64,000 bases of DNA from a virus. A model generated the notes under the pieces. The model made no database searches. It was not told where the DNA came from and saw only the letters and a program-made list of their open reading frames with translations. The position numbers and the translations under genes are program-made. Below are positions 33,040-41,094 of this stretch, piece after piece; the stretch's first letter is position 1; every line of letters starts with the position of its first letter. The stretch is taken from positions 1-64,000 of IMG/VR virus record IMGVR_UViG_3300049043_000112. One strand, 5' to 3'.

Positions 33040-33062
33040 AAAAAAGGGGTCAATTAAACCCC
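33040..33062 (-). terminator. Intrinsic terminator overlapping the uvsY stop codon
   Basis: On the minus strand GGGGT (33062-33058), a 7-base loop, ACCCC (33050-33046), then a T run. The uvsY TGA lies in the loop. Confidence 0.8.
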
Positions 33063-33481
33063 GATTGGAACTTGTGCCATTCCAGAGCATTCTTTATTTG
33101 GAATGTTCTATTTGATATACACTTAATAACTTCTTCCAAGAACTTTAACATAATGTCATAGTATCTTATCTTGAGTTCTATCTTACTTAACTTCTCATCC
33201 CCATCCATATGCCTCTGTAGTGCCTCTTTGTCCCGAACTTTATACGGAAATGGATCTTCTTCATAAACCTCTTGTGGCGCCTTTCCCGTGTAATAGTTGT
33301 AGCGTTCAAGTTTCACTCGGTTGAAAGTTTCTCTTGCTTTTTCACGCAACAAGGTAATAGTATTATAAACTGTATAATACTTGGCATGTAGTTGAGGAAT
33401 TTTTAAAGACTCATCGTGTAAATTATCAGGATCGATGACAGAATCTTTCTGCCACATTTCCTGAATTTCATCAAGATTCAT
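33050..33481 (-). CDS. uvsY: Recombination mediator UvsY
   Basis: Loads UvsX onto gp32-coated single-stranded DNA. It is 143 aa (T4: 137). It is helical and charged: MNLDEIQEMWQKDSVIDPDN, HAKYYTVYNTITLLREKARE, RVKLERYNYYTGKAPQEVYE and a C-terminal ISNRTFQIKNALEWHKFQSG, all typical of UvsY. The start overlaps the upstream stop by 4 bases (ATGA). The frame is intact. The stop codon lies in the terminator loop. Confidence 0.93.
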   Translation of the reverse strand: MNLDEIQEMWQKDSVIDPDNLHDESLKIPQLHAKYYTVYNTITLLREKARETFNRVKLERYNYYTGKAPQEVYEEDPFPYKVRDKEALQRHMDGDEKLSKIELKIRYYDIMLKFLEEVIKCISNRTFQIKNALEWHKFQSGFN

Positions 33482-34005
33482 AGACCTGTTTTGATATTAT
33501 AGACAGTATACTTGAAAGTGACGTTTGCTGTAAAGTACTGAACATCAGTTAATGTGGAATCAAATTCTAAAGAAGTTAATGAAACTGGAAATAAATCTTT
33601 AAATTTTACAATTGCATTTGTATTATAACTGCTATCCAAAATATAAAGGCTACCATCACTAAATGCTTTTTTAGGGTCTTCTCCAGTACCATCAATTAAA
33701 TCATAGTACTGGCGTAAACTTTCTGGCGCCCCAAGACCAGTCATCCAATTATGAATTGCCATATAATTTACCATATCTTCATCAACAATAAATCTTAAAT
33801 TCAAATCGCCATATTGAAGTTTTCCTCCTGGTACATCAATATCTTTTAAGTATGTTGGTTGTTGTAAAGTATCAAGTGTAATTTCTGGAATTCTAGCAGA
33901 GTTGCAAAAGAATACTGCCTTTGGTTCTTTTGATAAAGTGAATTTGAACCCAACGGGAGATAAAAAATTTCTATTTTGAATTTGTTTTGAAAATGCGTTT
34001 GACAT
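33478..34005 (-). CDS. gp19-like tail tube-fold protein
   Basis: A 175-aa protein with NFLSPVGFKFTLSKEPKAVF, DVPGGKLQYGDLNLRFIVDE and a C-terminal DVQYFTANVTFKYTVYNI. The beta pattern resembles T4 gp19/gp54-type tail-tube proteins. Its place right after the capsid cluster and before uvsY is conserved in T4-like cyanophages. It could be the tube initiator (gp54) or a second tube-like protein. The assignment to the fold is moderate and the exact role is uncertain. It overlaps uvsY by 4 bases. Confidence 0.7.
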   Translation of the reverse strand: MSNAFSKQIQNRNFLSPVGFKFTLSKEPKAVFFCNSARIPEITLDTLQQPTYLKDIDVPGGKLQYGDLNLRFIVDEDMVNYMAIHNWMTGLGAPESLRQYYDLIDGTGEDPKKAFSDGSLYILDSSYNTNAIVKFKDLFPVSLTSLEFDSTLTDVQYFTANVTFKYTVYNIKTGL

Positions 34006-34006
34006 T

Positions 34007-34627
34007 TTAATACCTTCCGTACATTAAACCCTTACTTTGTGTAACTGGAAAGAGTGGTTTAGTTTTTGTCATTGCAGGTTTTGGTGCATTACGGACATAA
34101 ACTTTTTGTTTACCAAATTCTTGCGATGTAATATTTGATTTTCCAGAAACATCTCTTGCAGTTTGTAATGCAAGATCATAACTTGTTGATTTATTATAAG
34201 ATCCAGCAGGTCCAAAATTACCAGTATCTTGTGCAGAAGTTGTTGCAATTGGTGCTTTTGTTCCTGGTGCCTTTGTCATTTGAAGTTTGGTTCCAAATGG
34301 TATAGATGGTTTAGTACTTGTCTTAGATGCATAAGGTACAGCAACTAATTTTTGTTTATCATCAAACTTTGCACCACTTGCAGTTAATGATCCAGGAGTA
34401 TCTACCTTACTATAAGAACTTACATTGACTGGTTTCCAACCATAACGTTGTTGTTCTGCACTAGTATGTGCTCTTTGAGTGAATTTTCCAGATGATTTAT
34501 CTAATACACCAGGTTGGTAGTTCTTATATGCAAGAACTTGTTGAGATTGTGGTTTTTGTTCTTTATCAAATCTCTAAAACTCTCTTATCTCATATGCTTC
34601 CAAACAAAACTGCTTATATGGTTTCAT
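34007..34627 (-). CDS. Late protein with capsid-targeting-like leader (in-frame TAG)
   Basis: About 206 codons. ATG 34627 opens MKPYKQFCLEAYEIREF, again the MKxYxxFxxE|A pattern of T4 internal-protein leaders. An in-frame TAG at 34574-34576 interrupts it, and the same frame continues RFDKEQKPQSQQVLAYKNYQ. The rest is Ser/Thr/Lys/Gly-rich and of low predicted order (KPVNVSSYSKVDTPGSLTAS, KAPIATTSAQDTGNFGPAGS) and ends SKGLMYGRY. It lies between gp23 and the gp19-like protein. It is probably a packaged or structural protein. The stop may be an error, or it may leave only a short leader peptide. Confidence 0.62.
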
Positions 34628-34656
34628 TTAAACAGGGTACTTTTAAATATTTAGAT

Positions 34657-34681
34657 AAAAAAGAGGGTCCGAAGACCCTCT
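34657..34681 (-). terminator. Intrinsic terminator after gp23 (TTCG loop)
   Basis: On the minus strand GAGGGTC (34680-34674), the stable tetraloop TTCG, GACCCTC (34669-34663), then six T. It follows the major capsid gene closely. Confidence 0.9.
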
Positions 34682-34701
34682 CGATTGAGTTGTGAATTAA
34701 C

Positions 34702-36105
34702 TCACATAAGGTTAGCAACTTTAACTCTTCTGTAGTAGACGTTAGCGTTGGTTGTAAGAGCACCAGCACCTGCGGTAAGACCCTCTGCGAATGGGTTAGC
34801 AACCATTCCATAACGGGTCTTAAATCCAATCTTAGGCTGGAAGGTATTCTCACCAACTGCACGTACCATCTGGAGAGGTACGTATGGGCAGTAGAAGAGA
34901 CCAGCATCATAAGGTGAAGAACCCTTGTATCCAACAACGTAGAACTGGTTAGCAGCAACGTTTGCCGAATATGGATCAATATAAACTCTATACTTACCTT
35001 GGAGAACACCAGCGAAGGTGTTGCCAGTGTCATCAACGTTCAAGTTAGCGTTGAGTGCAGGGGTGTAATCGAGAACACCAGCCATTGCAAGTGCCGAAGC
35101 AACGTCAGCAGAGCAAAGGATCGTGTTACCCTTCCCTCTACGAGTTTGTTGGGCGATTGCGTTTGCATCACGCTCGATCTGGAAGATCAGACCCTTGAAC
35201 TTCTCAACCGACCAACGACCGTTGGAGTCAACGTCAAGGTCAAAAGTACCAGCGGTAGCAGTGTTGACCTGAGCACCAGGCTTAGCAATCTTGTAGATTG
35301 TTCTGATGACTTCACGGTTGATTTCAGCAAGAATCTCAGTGCTGAGGATGTTAGCAAGCTCAGCTTCTGCATTCAGACCGTGAATTGCCTTCAGGTCTTG
35401 TGCGAGCTCGAGTGAGTACTCAGCTTTCAGAGCACGTGACTTAGCGGTTACAGTGACTTTCTCGATCGAGAACGCCATCTGGTTGAACTGATCAGATTCA
35501 CCTAATGATTCTGCCTCATCAGTTCTCATTCCCTGACCAACGTTATACTGGTTAGCACCAGTTGCAGCGTTGTTTGCTTGGTTTGAACCATCAAGGATTG
35601 ATGGGTTTGTACCACCTTGAGCAGTAGTACCCATACCAACAGTACCGTCGGTCCAGCCATTGGTATTGTTGAAACCACTATCTTGACCAGAGAATGCGGA
35701 ATCTACTTCGTTATAGAAGGTTTCAGATCCACTCTGAGTCTTATAGCGTGAACGCATTGCGAAGATAAGTCCAGTAGGACCATTCATTGGTTGAACGCCA
35801 CACAGATCGTAAGCGATCAGGTTAGGCATTGAACGGCGAATAAGGGAGATTAGTACAGGGTCGAAACCTTGTAGTGCTCCAGTTGATGCGCCACTTAGAC
35901 CAGTTCCAGTTCCAGTTGAAGTGCTGGTGAAGTTGGTTGGTGCTTCGTAGAGAAACTCACGCTCTTCGCGGATAGTTTTCTCTTGGTTTTCAAGCAGGAT
36001 AGCAGTTACCGCTCTACGATGTGAATCTTTGATTTCATCGAGACCTGAGTAGTCCAGAATTGGTGCCCACTTCTCCTGCAGTTGTTCAGTGTTGTACATC
36101 TGCAT
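34702..36105 (-). CDS. 23: Major capsid protein gp23
   Basis: Main head protein, 467 aa before cleavage by gp21. The N-terminal part is the cleaved region (MYNTEQLQEKWAPILDYSGL, HRRAVTAILLENQEKTIREE). Then come PNLIAYDLCGVQPMNGPTGL and IFAMRSRYKTQSG, VTAKSRALKAEYSLELAQDL, and the C-terminal VRAVGENTFQPKIGFKTRYG. These are the conserved gp23 segments. The frame is intact. An AGAGG ribosome site lies 11-12 bases before the first ATG; a second ATG two codons later is possible. A strong terminator follows. Confidence 0.97.
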   Translation of the reverse strand: MQMYNTEQLQEKWAPILDYSGLDEIKDSHRRAVTAILLENQEKTIREEREFLYEAPTNFTSTSTGTGTGLSGASTGALQGFDPVLISLIRRSMPNLIAYDLCGVQPMNGPTGLIFAMRSRYKTQSGSETFYNEVDSAFSGQDSGFNNTNGWTDGTVGMGTTAQGGTNPSILDGSNQANNAATGANQYNVGQGMRTDEAESLGESDQFNQMAFSIEKVTVTAKSRALKAEYSLELAQDLKAIHGLNAEAELANILSTEILAEINREVIRTIYKIAKPGAQVNTATAGTFDLDVDSNGRWSVEKFKGLIFQIERDANAIAQQTRRGKGNTILCSADVASALAMAGVLDYTPALNANLNVDDTGNTFAGVLQGKYRVYIDPYSANVAANQFYVVGYKGSSPYDAGLFYCPYVPLQMVRAVGENTFQPKIGFKTRYGMVANPFAEGLTAGAGALTTNANVYYRRVKVANLM

Positions 36106-36154
36106 TTGGTTTTTACCTCTTTAAAAAGTTTTGTTTGACTTTATAATCTATAAA

Positions 36155-37323
36155 TCACTTTTTGGCGACTCTTGTAAGAGTTTGAAGATATGCTTCCATA
36201 ATTGGGGAGACAGACTTAACTTCTCCTTCTTGTGAGGCATCTTCAGACAGACTTTCGGAGTCATCTTTTTGAGTACCAGTATTTGTTGGGAAATATGATT
36301 CCCTCAGAGTTACCAGTTTCTCACGATAGTTTGCTTCACTATCAAACTCAACATTTTCTGCAAGAGAAGCGAGTTTGTCCTTCTGAGAAAGTGCAAGACC
36401 CTCAGCGACATCTGCAAAGATTACATCAGCAACTGACTCTGCTAATCTTCTATTGAGAGCAACGTTTCTTTCGATTTGCTCGTTGAGTTTTTCTTCCATT
36501 TCATCAAGTTTATCTACCATACTCTCGATAACATCATATCTATCTTCAGGGATTGTTACATAATGATCTTCAAAAAGACTCTTCATTCCGGCAAGGAATG
36601 ATTCTGTCATTTCAGTCTTAAGACCGTGCTCAACTGCGAGTGCATTTTCTTGGATCCACTCGTCAGCAACATACTCAAGGTAAGCATCAACTCTGTCGGT
36701 CAGGCTTTCCTTGATTGCTTCGATTTCTTCTACAAGGGTCTGCTCATAAGCAGATTGTAGAGATTCTTTAATTTCAGCAACCTTAGATTTGATTGCTGCT
36801 TCGAAGATGGTACGGCTTTCTCTTCAAATTCTTCAGAAAGCTCTTCACCTGCAAGAAGGGCATTGACATCTTCTTCGATATCAAACTCTTCTTCCATTTT
36901 CTTTTTACCTTTCTTTTTACCACCTTCTTCTTCCTCTTCCTCTTCTTCCTCCTCTTCTTCTTCCTCTTCTTCCTTGGCTTCGGTTACTTCCTCTTCACCA
37001 TCTTCTAGTTCTTCTTCATCCTCTACTTCTACGAGTTCTTCTTCATCCTCAACTTCTTCTTTAGCAACAGATTGCATTGGTTCAGCAGCTGCTGCCTTTG
37101 CATTAACTACATTCTTTACTTGAGCAAGAGTTTTGCCTGGAGTATTGAGATGTGCTGACTCGTCATCTGGACGATAATTTTCCGGAGTTGGACCACCTAA
37201 ATCTTCCCAAGCGCCAGTTTGTCCTGGAGTAATAGATCCAGTACCGGATTGCATTGGTTCGGCAGGTGCAGCCCCTTTGGTTACTACGTTTTCCATTTCT
37301 TGTAAATTTCTACCAACGGACAT
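36155..37323 (-). CDS. 22: Prohead scaffold gp22 (one frame break)
   Basis: Core scaffold protein degraded by gp21 after head assembly. The N-terminal third is loosely ordered and contains two similar segments (ENVVTKGAAPAEPMQSGTGS and KNVVNAKAAAAEPMQSVAKE), then an acidic region with a run of more than ten glutamates followed by a lysine cluster. The frame breaks near 36815; the shifted frame reads TIFEAAIKSKVAEIKESLQS and continues as coiled coil (EIEAIKESLTDRVDAYLEYV) to MEAYLQTLTRVAKK. Corrected length is about 390 codons, longer than T4 gp22 (269). Late promoter TATAAATA is upstream. Confidence 0.87.
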
Positions 37324-37353
37324 TTGTTTAGATATTTAGATATAATCTATATT

Positions 37354-37361
37354 TATTTATA
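37354..37361 (-). promoter_or_regulatory. Late promoter (TATAAATA)
   Basis: Exact minus-strand TATAAATA, 31 bases before the gp22 ATG at 37323, directly after the gp21 stop. Confidence 0.78.
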
Positions 37362-37363
37362 AA

Positions 37364-38014
37364 TTATAGATTTGAAAGAAATTCTTGGAACAATTGTACT
37401 TTATGTTCCTGTAGAACTTTTTCATCAACTAGCGTATTTATTCTACGCTTAGTTGATTCTGCCAATCTTTCACGAAGAATTCCTCCTTCCCAGACCCATT
37501 CCTTTCCTTCCATAATTCCTGAAACAAATGCATCAGGGGCAGAAGGATCGGCAACGATATCTGCTGCTGTTGCAAGCATAAAATCTTCACCAACAATTTT
37601 GCAACCACTGTGATCCTCTTTTAAAGAACCAACACCACGAGAGGAAACTCCAAGAGTAACCCCTTCATCAATTAGGGATGAAGCAATTTTACCCATTGGG
37701 GTGGATAAAAGTTGTGCTTTACCAATAAAATTACTTCCATCTTGATAAAGTTCGCAAATTTTATGAGATACTCTATCAAGATTTACGGTTGGTCCATCAG
37801 GGTGCCCAAGTTCACCAAGAGCACGACCTTTAGCAATGAAAGATTCGGCATATCTCTTAACCTCTTTAGAAAGAGTGTCTAAAGGATACATTCTTCCATT
37901 ACGATTTTTGATGTTTCCTTGGAGAAAAACACCTTTGATATACATTTTTTTGCCGGAACCCTTACCTTCGGTAATAAATTCTACCTTTTGAATTTCTTCT
38001 GTGATGAGTTTCAT
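37364..38014 (-). CDS. 21: Prohead protease gp21
   Basis: Serine protease that processes the scaffold, capsid and internal head proteins. It is 216 aa (T4: 212). The catalytic His is in GRALGELGHPDGPTVNL and the Ser in GVTLGVSSRGVGSL. An N-terminal segment VEFITEGKG carries an I-x-E|G site of the kind it would cleave itself. It lies between the gp67-like/structural pair and gp22, as in T4. The frame is intact. Its recognition rule supports the leader findings in this window. Confidence 0.94.
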   Translation of the reverse strand: MKLITEEIQKVEFITEGKGSGKKMYIKGVFLQGNIKNRNGRMYPLDTLSKEVKRYAESFIAKGRALGELGHPDGPTVNLDRVSHKICELYQDGSNFIGKAQLLSTPMGKIASSLIDEGVTLGVSSRGVGSLKEDHSGCKIVGEDFMLATAADIVADPSAPDAFVSGIMEGKEWVWEGGILRERLAESTKRRINTLVDEKVLQEHKVQLFQEFLSNL

Positions 38015-38016
38015 TT

Positions 38017-38559
38017 TTATTCTGAGACTAGAGTGACTACTTCTGAAATATTGAAAAATGTATTAGAATCGTCAGTTAAGCAAGCAACTTTTACACTCCT
38101 ATAAGCTGATGCTCCAGTTATATTTGGAGATGTTAAGGACGAACTATTATATCCAATTGTAATTGAATTGTCAGTCATCGATACGATTGGATTGTGTGCA
38201 GTATTAATACCTGCTGTTGCTGCGCCAGCGATGGTAATATAATCAGTAGATTCGAATGGATTGGCTACAGAATCTGCAAACCTTATAGTTGTAGTTGTGC
38301 CAGTTGTAACTCCAACAATTACCTGTCTTCTCATAGTTTCTTTCAAAATATCTGTCCCATAAGGAACAATATGAAAACTATTTCTGTTTACGACAGGATC
38401 TGTTCCAATAGCAACATATCCACCATAGCTAGATGAAGTTGCACCGATTGTAATTCTTAAATAACCACTTTTTAGTGCAATCGGAACACTTGTTACCGCA
38501 ACTCCTGCTGAAGGAGATAATCTTGGTATAACTGTGTCTTGAATAATCTTTGTTGCCAT
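38017..38559 (-). CDS. Virion structural protein between gp67-like and gp21
   Basis: A 180-aa, Gly/Ser/Thr/Ile-rich beta protein, MATKIIQDTVIPRLSPSAGV with GGYVAIGTDPVVNRNSFHIV and a C-terminal YRSVKVACLTDDSNTFFNIS. It is a typical cyanophage virion protein at this locus, where T4 has gp68. There is no sequence similarity to T4 gp68 that I can see. Its start overlaps the gp67-like stop as TAATG. It is probably a head or decoration-type component, inferred from position. Confidence 0.72.
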   Translation of the reverse strand: MATKIIQDTVIPRLSPSAGVAVTSVPIALKSGYLRITIGATSSSYGGYVAIGTDPVVNRNSFHIVPYGTDILKETMRRQVIVGVTTGTTTTIRFADSVANPFESTDYITIAGAATAGINTAHNPIVSMTDNSITIGYNSSSLTSPNITGASAYRSVKVACLTDDSNTFFNISEVVTLVSE

Positions 38560-38729
38560 TATTCGTCATCTCCTTCTGTTTGTTCTGCATTACCAAACAT
38601 CACGGATGCAATCTCTGGACGAGCAGCATCTACTTTTTCAGCAGCTTTAGCATATAGTAATTCTTTAATTCTGCTGGAAACATCAGAAGCTGATCCATCA
38701 GTTGCAATCAAATCGATAAGTTCTTCCAT
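38559..38729 (-). CDS. 67: Prohead core protein gp67-like
   Basis: A 56-aa protein, MEELIDLIATDGSASDVSSR, IKELLYAKAAEKVDAARPEI and an acidic tail NAEQTEGDDE. The opening (MEELIDLI) and the acidic end closely resemble T4 gp67 (MEGLIEAI..., acidic tail), and it lies between gp20 and gp21 as in T4. It would be part of the head core and a target of gp21. A TATAAATA late promoter lies 13 bases upstream. Confidence 0.82.
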   Translation of the reverse strand: MEELIDLIATDGSASDVSSRIKELLYAKAAEKVDAARPEIASVMFGNAEQTEGDDE

Positions 38730-38741
38730 AAAAGTAGTTTA

Positions 38742-38749
38742 TATTTATA
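38742..38749 (-). promoter_or_regulatory. Late promoter (TATAAATA)
   Basis: Exact minus-strand TATAAATA in the spacer between gp20 and the gp67-like gene. Confidence 0.72.
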
Positions 38750-38756
38750 AGATTAT

Positions 38757-40453
38757 TTATATCTTACCACCTTTGGGTTCCTGTGGAATTTCTGTAGGTG
38801 CGGGTGCTGCTGGTTCTGCTGGAACTTCACCTAATGCTGGTTGTTCTCCTACTGCTCCTTCTGGTGGAACTCCTTCTGGTGGAATTGGATTTCCCATTTC
38901 ATCAACGGGAGCATTAGGATCTGGAAGAATACCTTTTTCAATTTCATCATCAATCTGTTGATCAATTTCAATAATTTCAGAATCTGTTTGGCGAAGAATT
39001 TTTTTACGAACATACTCTGTAGAATAATATTTTCCAATATAAGGTTCAACTTGTGTCATCAATGAAATACGGTTTGTTAAAATTTCTGCTTCCTTTAGTT
39101 CTGCAAAATGATTATCATATAAGAAGTCATATTGAATATGATCCTCCATCCTTTCCCAATCTTCTGGAGAAACAATATTCTTCAAAAGAAGTTGAGTACG
39201 GAGCATATCATTAAACATATTCGAAAAACGCTTTCTAAGTCTCCCTACAAACTTAGAAAACTTAAGTTCATCTCTTAAAATTTCAGATGAACGTCCAAGA
39301 TTAAACCCATCTCCTCCACCAGCAATTCTTGTTTCTGGAACTCCAAGTGCTCTATAAAGTTTCTTTTGAAAATATTCAATATCTGCAAGTTCACCAAGGT
39401 TTTGACCACCAGGTAAGGTTGTAATCTCGGTTCCTCTACCACCTCTCTTCTTGGAAGCCAAAAATCTTCCAGCATCGCCATATATTTGCGATCATCACGA
39501 ATTTCTCCAGTATTTGCATCATAAACAAGTTTATTACGATAACGACTCATCACTTCTTTAAGATATTGCTCTGCTTTTACTTTAGGAAGATTGCCAACAT
39601 CGATATAGAAAATTCTTCTTTCTGGAGCACGTGATAATCTGTAGATAACCAGAGAATCTTCAATCATTCTTAACTGGTTAAGTGCTTTAATCGCTTTATG
39701 AAGATATGAAAGTACAGTTCCTTTATTTCTATCTACAAGTCCAGAAGTGCAATAAGTAATTGAATCTTTTGCAATTTTAAGTGATCCTTTTGCTGCTCCA
39801 CTCAAAGAACCCATGGGATAATTTGGTGCTGGAGAATAAATGAAATATTCTTCAACATCAGAATAACTCATTTCTGAGTTAGTAAGATTTGCATTTGCGG
39901 TTAAAGTACTTACGATTGGTTGTCCATTTTTGCCGTTCGTCTTTACCTCTTGACGAACATGCTTCATTTTCATTGGATCAATGTATCTGATTTCTTTTAT
40001 ACCTTCTTGTGGTTTTTTAGTATCAATAACTTTCAAGTAATATAATCTACCATCAACATACCAATTCCTAAAAATTTCATGACACTTTCTATCAAAGTCC
40101 ATCATCTCTTTGATGGACTTAAATTCATCACGAATTGCTTTTTTGAGTTTATCGCTAGCATTTAAATTTGATAATTCAATTTCAACTGGAGAATCATAAA
40201 GATCACTTACAAGGGCTTCGTTTACAACATCTTCAATCGCAGCATCACACTCCGGATGTAATGCCATTTCACGATAACGACGCATTAAATCAAACTCAGT
40301 TCTATAGACACCTTCAATATCTACATACTGACCGTAGAATCCAGATTGAATATAATAATCAACCCCGTCCTCATCTGTCTGAGGAACGGGGGATACTATA
40401 GATTTGGATTTTTCCTCTGTATCTTCAATCGAAAAACCAAAAAGTTTCGCCAT
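38757..40453 (-). CDS. 20: Portal protein gp20 (one frame break)
   Basis: Dodecameric portal through which DNA enters the head. Key segments: FYGQYVDIEGVYRTEFDLMR, HPECDAAIEDVVNEALV, WYVDGRLYYLKVIDTKKPQE, RLSRAPERRIFYIDVGNLPK and MAMLEDFWLP, after which the frame breaks near 39453. It then continues RGGRGTEITTLPGGQNLGEL and GVPETRIAGGGDGFNLGRSS, and ends in a Pro-rich tail. Corrected length is about 565 codons (T4: 524). It is widely used as a cyanophage marker gene. Confidence 0.95.
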
Positions 40454-40484
40454 TTTATAAATTTAAACGTTTAATATCTACTAT

Positions 40485-41075
40485 TTAGTTAATGTCCTTA
40501 CCGCCTGCAGCAGGAGAAGTTCCTTTAACTGCTTCCCACCAAAGAACTTGCATTTCTACTGTGAATTCCTGAATCGAATCTGTGCCATAATCTAAAGGAA
40601 TGTTGCTGATATTTGTTGGGAAAATATCATAGAAATGATATGCTCTTAGAGTGGTTCCATCACGATTTAACTGATAAACAAAAGCATCTGCCTGATATGC
40701 AGCAGGATCAGTAGCACCCGTGTTATCAGAAACTCGATTAATTGCATTCATCCACTTTTCAAAAGCAGAACGAATTGCAAAATCAGTGTCATTAATAACA
40801 CCAATTGTCCAAGATTCGAATGTACGATCTCCAGCAAGTTTTAGAGTTCTTCCACGGAAAGAAACTTCAAGTGGAGTAACGCTAGATGCTGGAAGAGCCG
40901 CAGACTTTACTAAGAATCTTGCTTTATCCAGAGTATTAACATCTGCGGGCGCAATGTCAGGGAATGAAAGAACAACTTCGAAAAGATTACTTCTTGTGCC
41001 GCCACCAGTTAACTTACTTTTGAAGTCAGTAATCTTCCTTAAAGGAGGTGGATTTAATTGCTGTCTGGTTGCCAT
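40485..41075 (-). CDS. 19: Tail tube protein gp19
   Basis: Inner tail tube subunit, 196 aa (T4: 163). It contains RKITDFKSKLTGGGTRSNLF, ARFLVKSAALPASSVTPLEV, WTIGVINDTDFAIRSAFEKW and a C-terminal IQEFTVEMQVLWWEAV. These are typical of gp19 in cyanophages. It lies between gp18 and gp20, as in T4. The frame is intact. A paralogous tube-fold protein is encoded at 33478-34005. Confidence 0.94.
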   Translation of the reverse strand: MATRQQLNPPPLRKITDFKSKLTGGGTRSNLFEVVLSFPDIAPADVNTLDKARFLVKSAALPASSVTPLEVSFRGRTLKLAGDRTFESWTIGVINDTDFAIRSAFEKWMNAINRVSDNTGATDPAAYQADAFVYQLNRDGTTLRAYHFYDIFPTNISNIPLDYGTDSIQEFTVEMQVLWWEAVKGTSPAAGGKDIN

Positions 41076-41094
41076 AGTTTTTTAAACCTCTAAA

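Noticed and set aside
36863-37123. Plus-strand serine-rich frame
   Set aside because: It is only the complement of the glutamate-rich codons of gp22.
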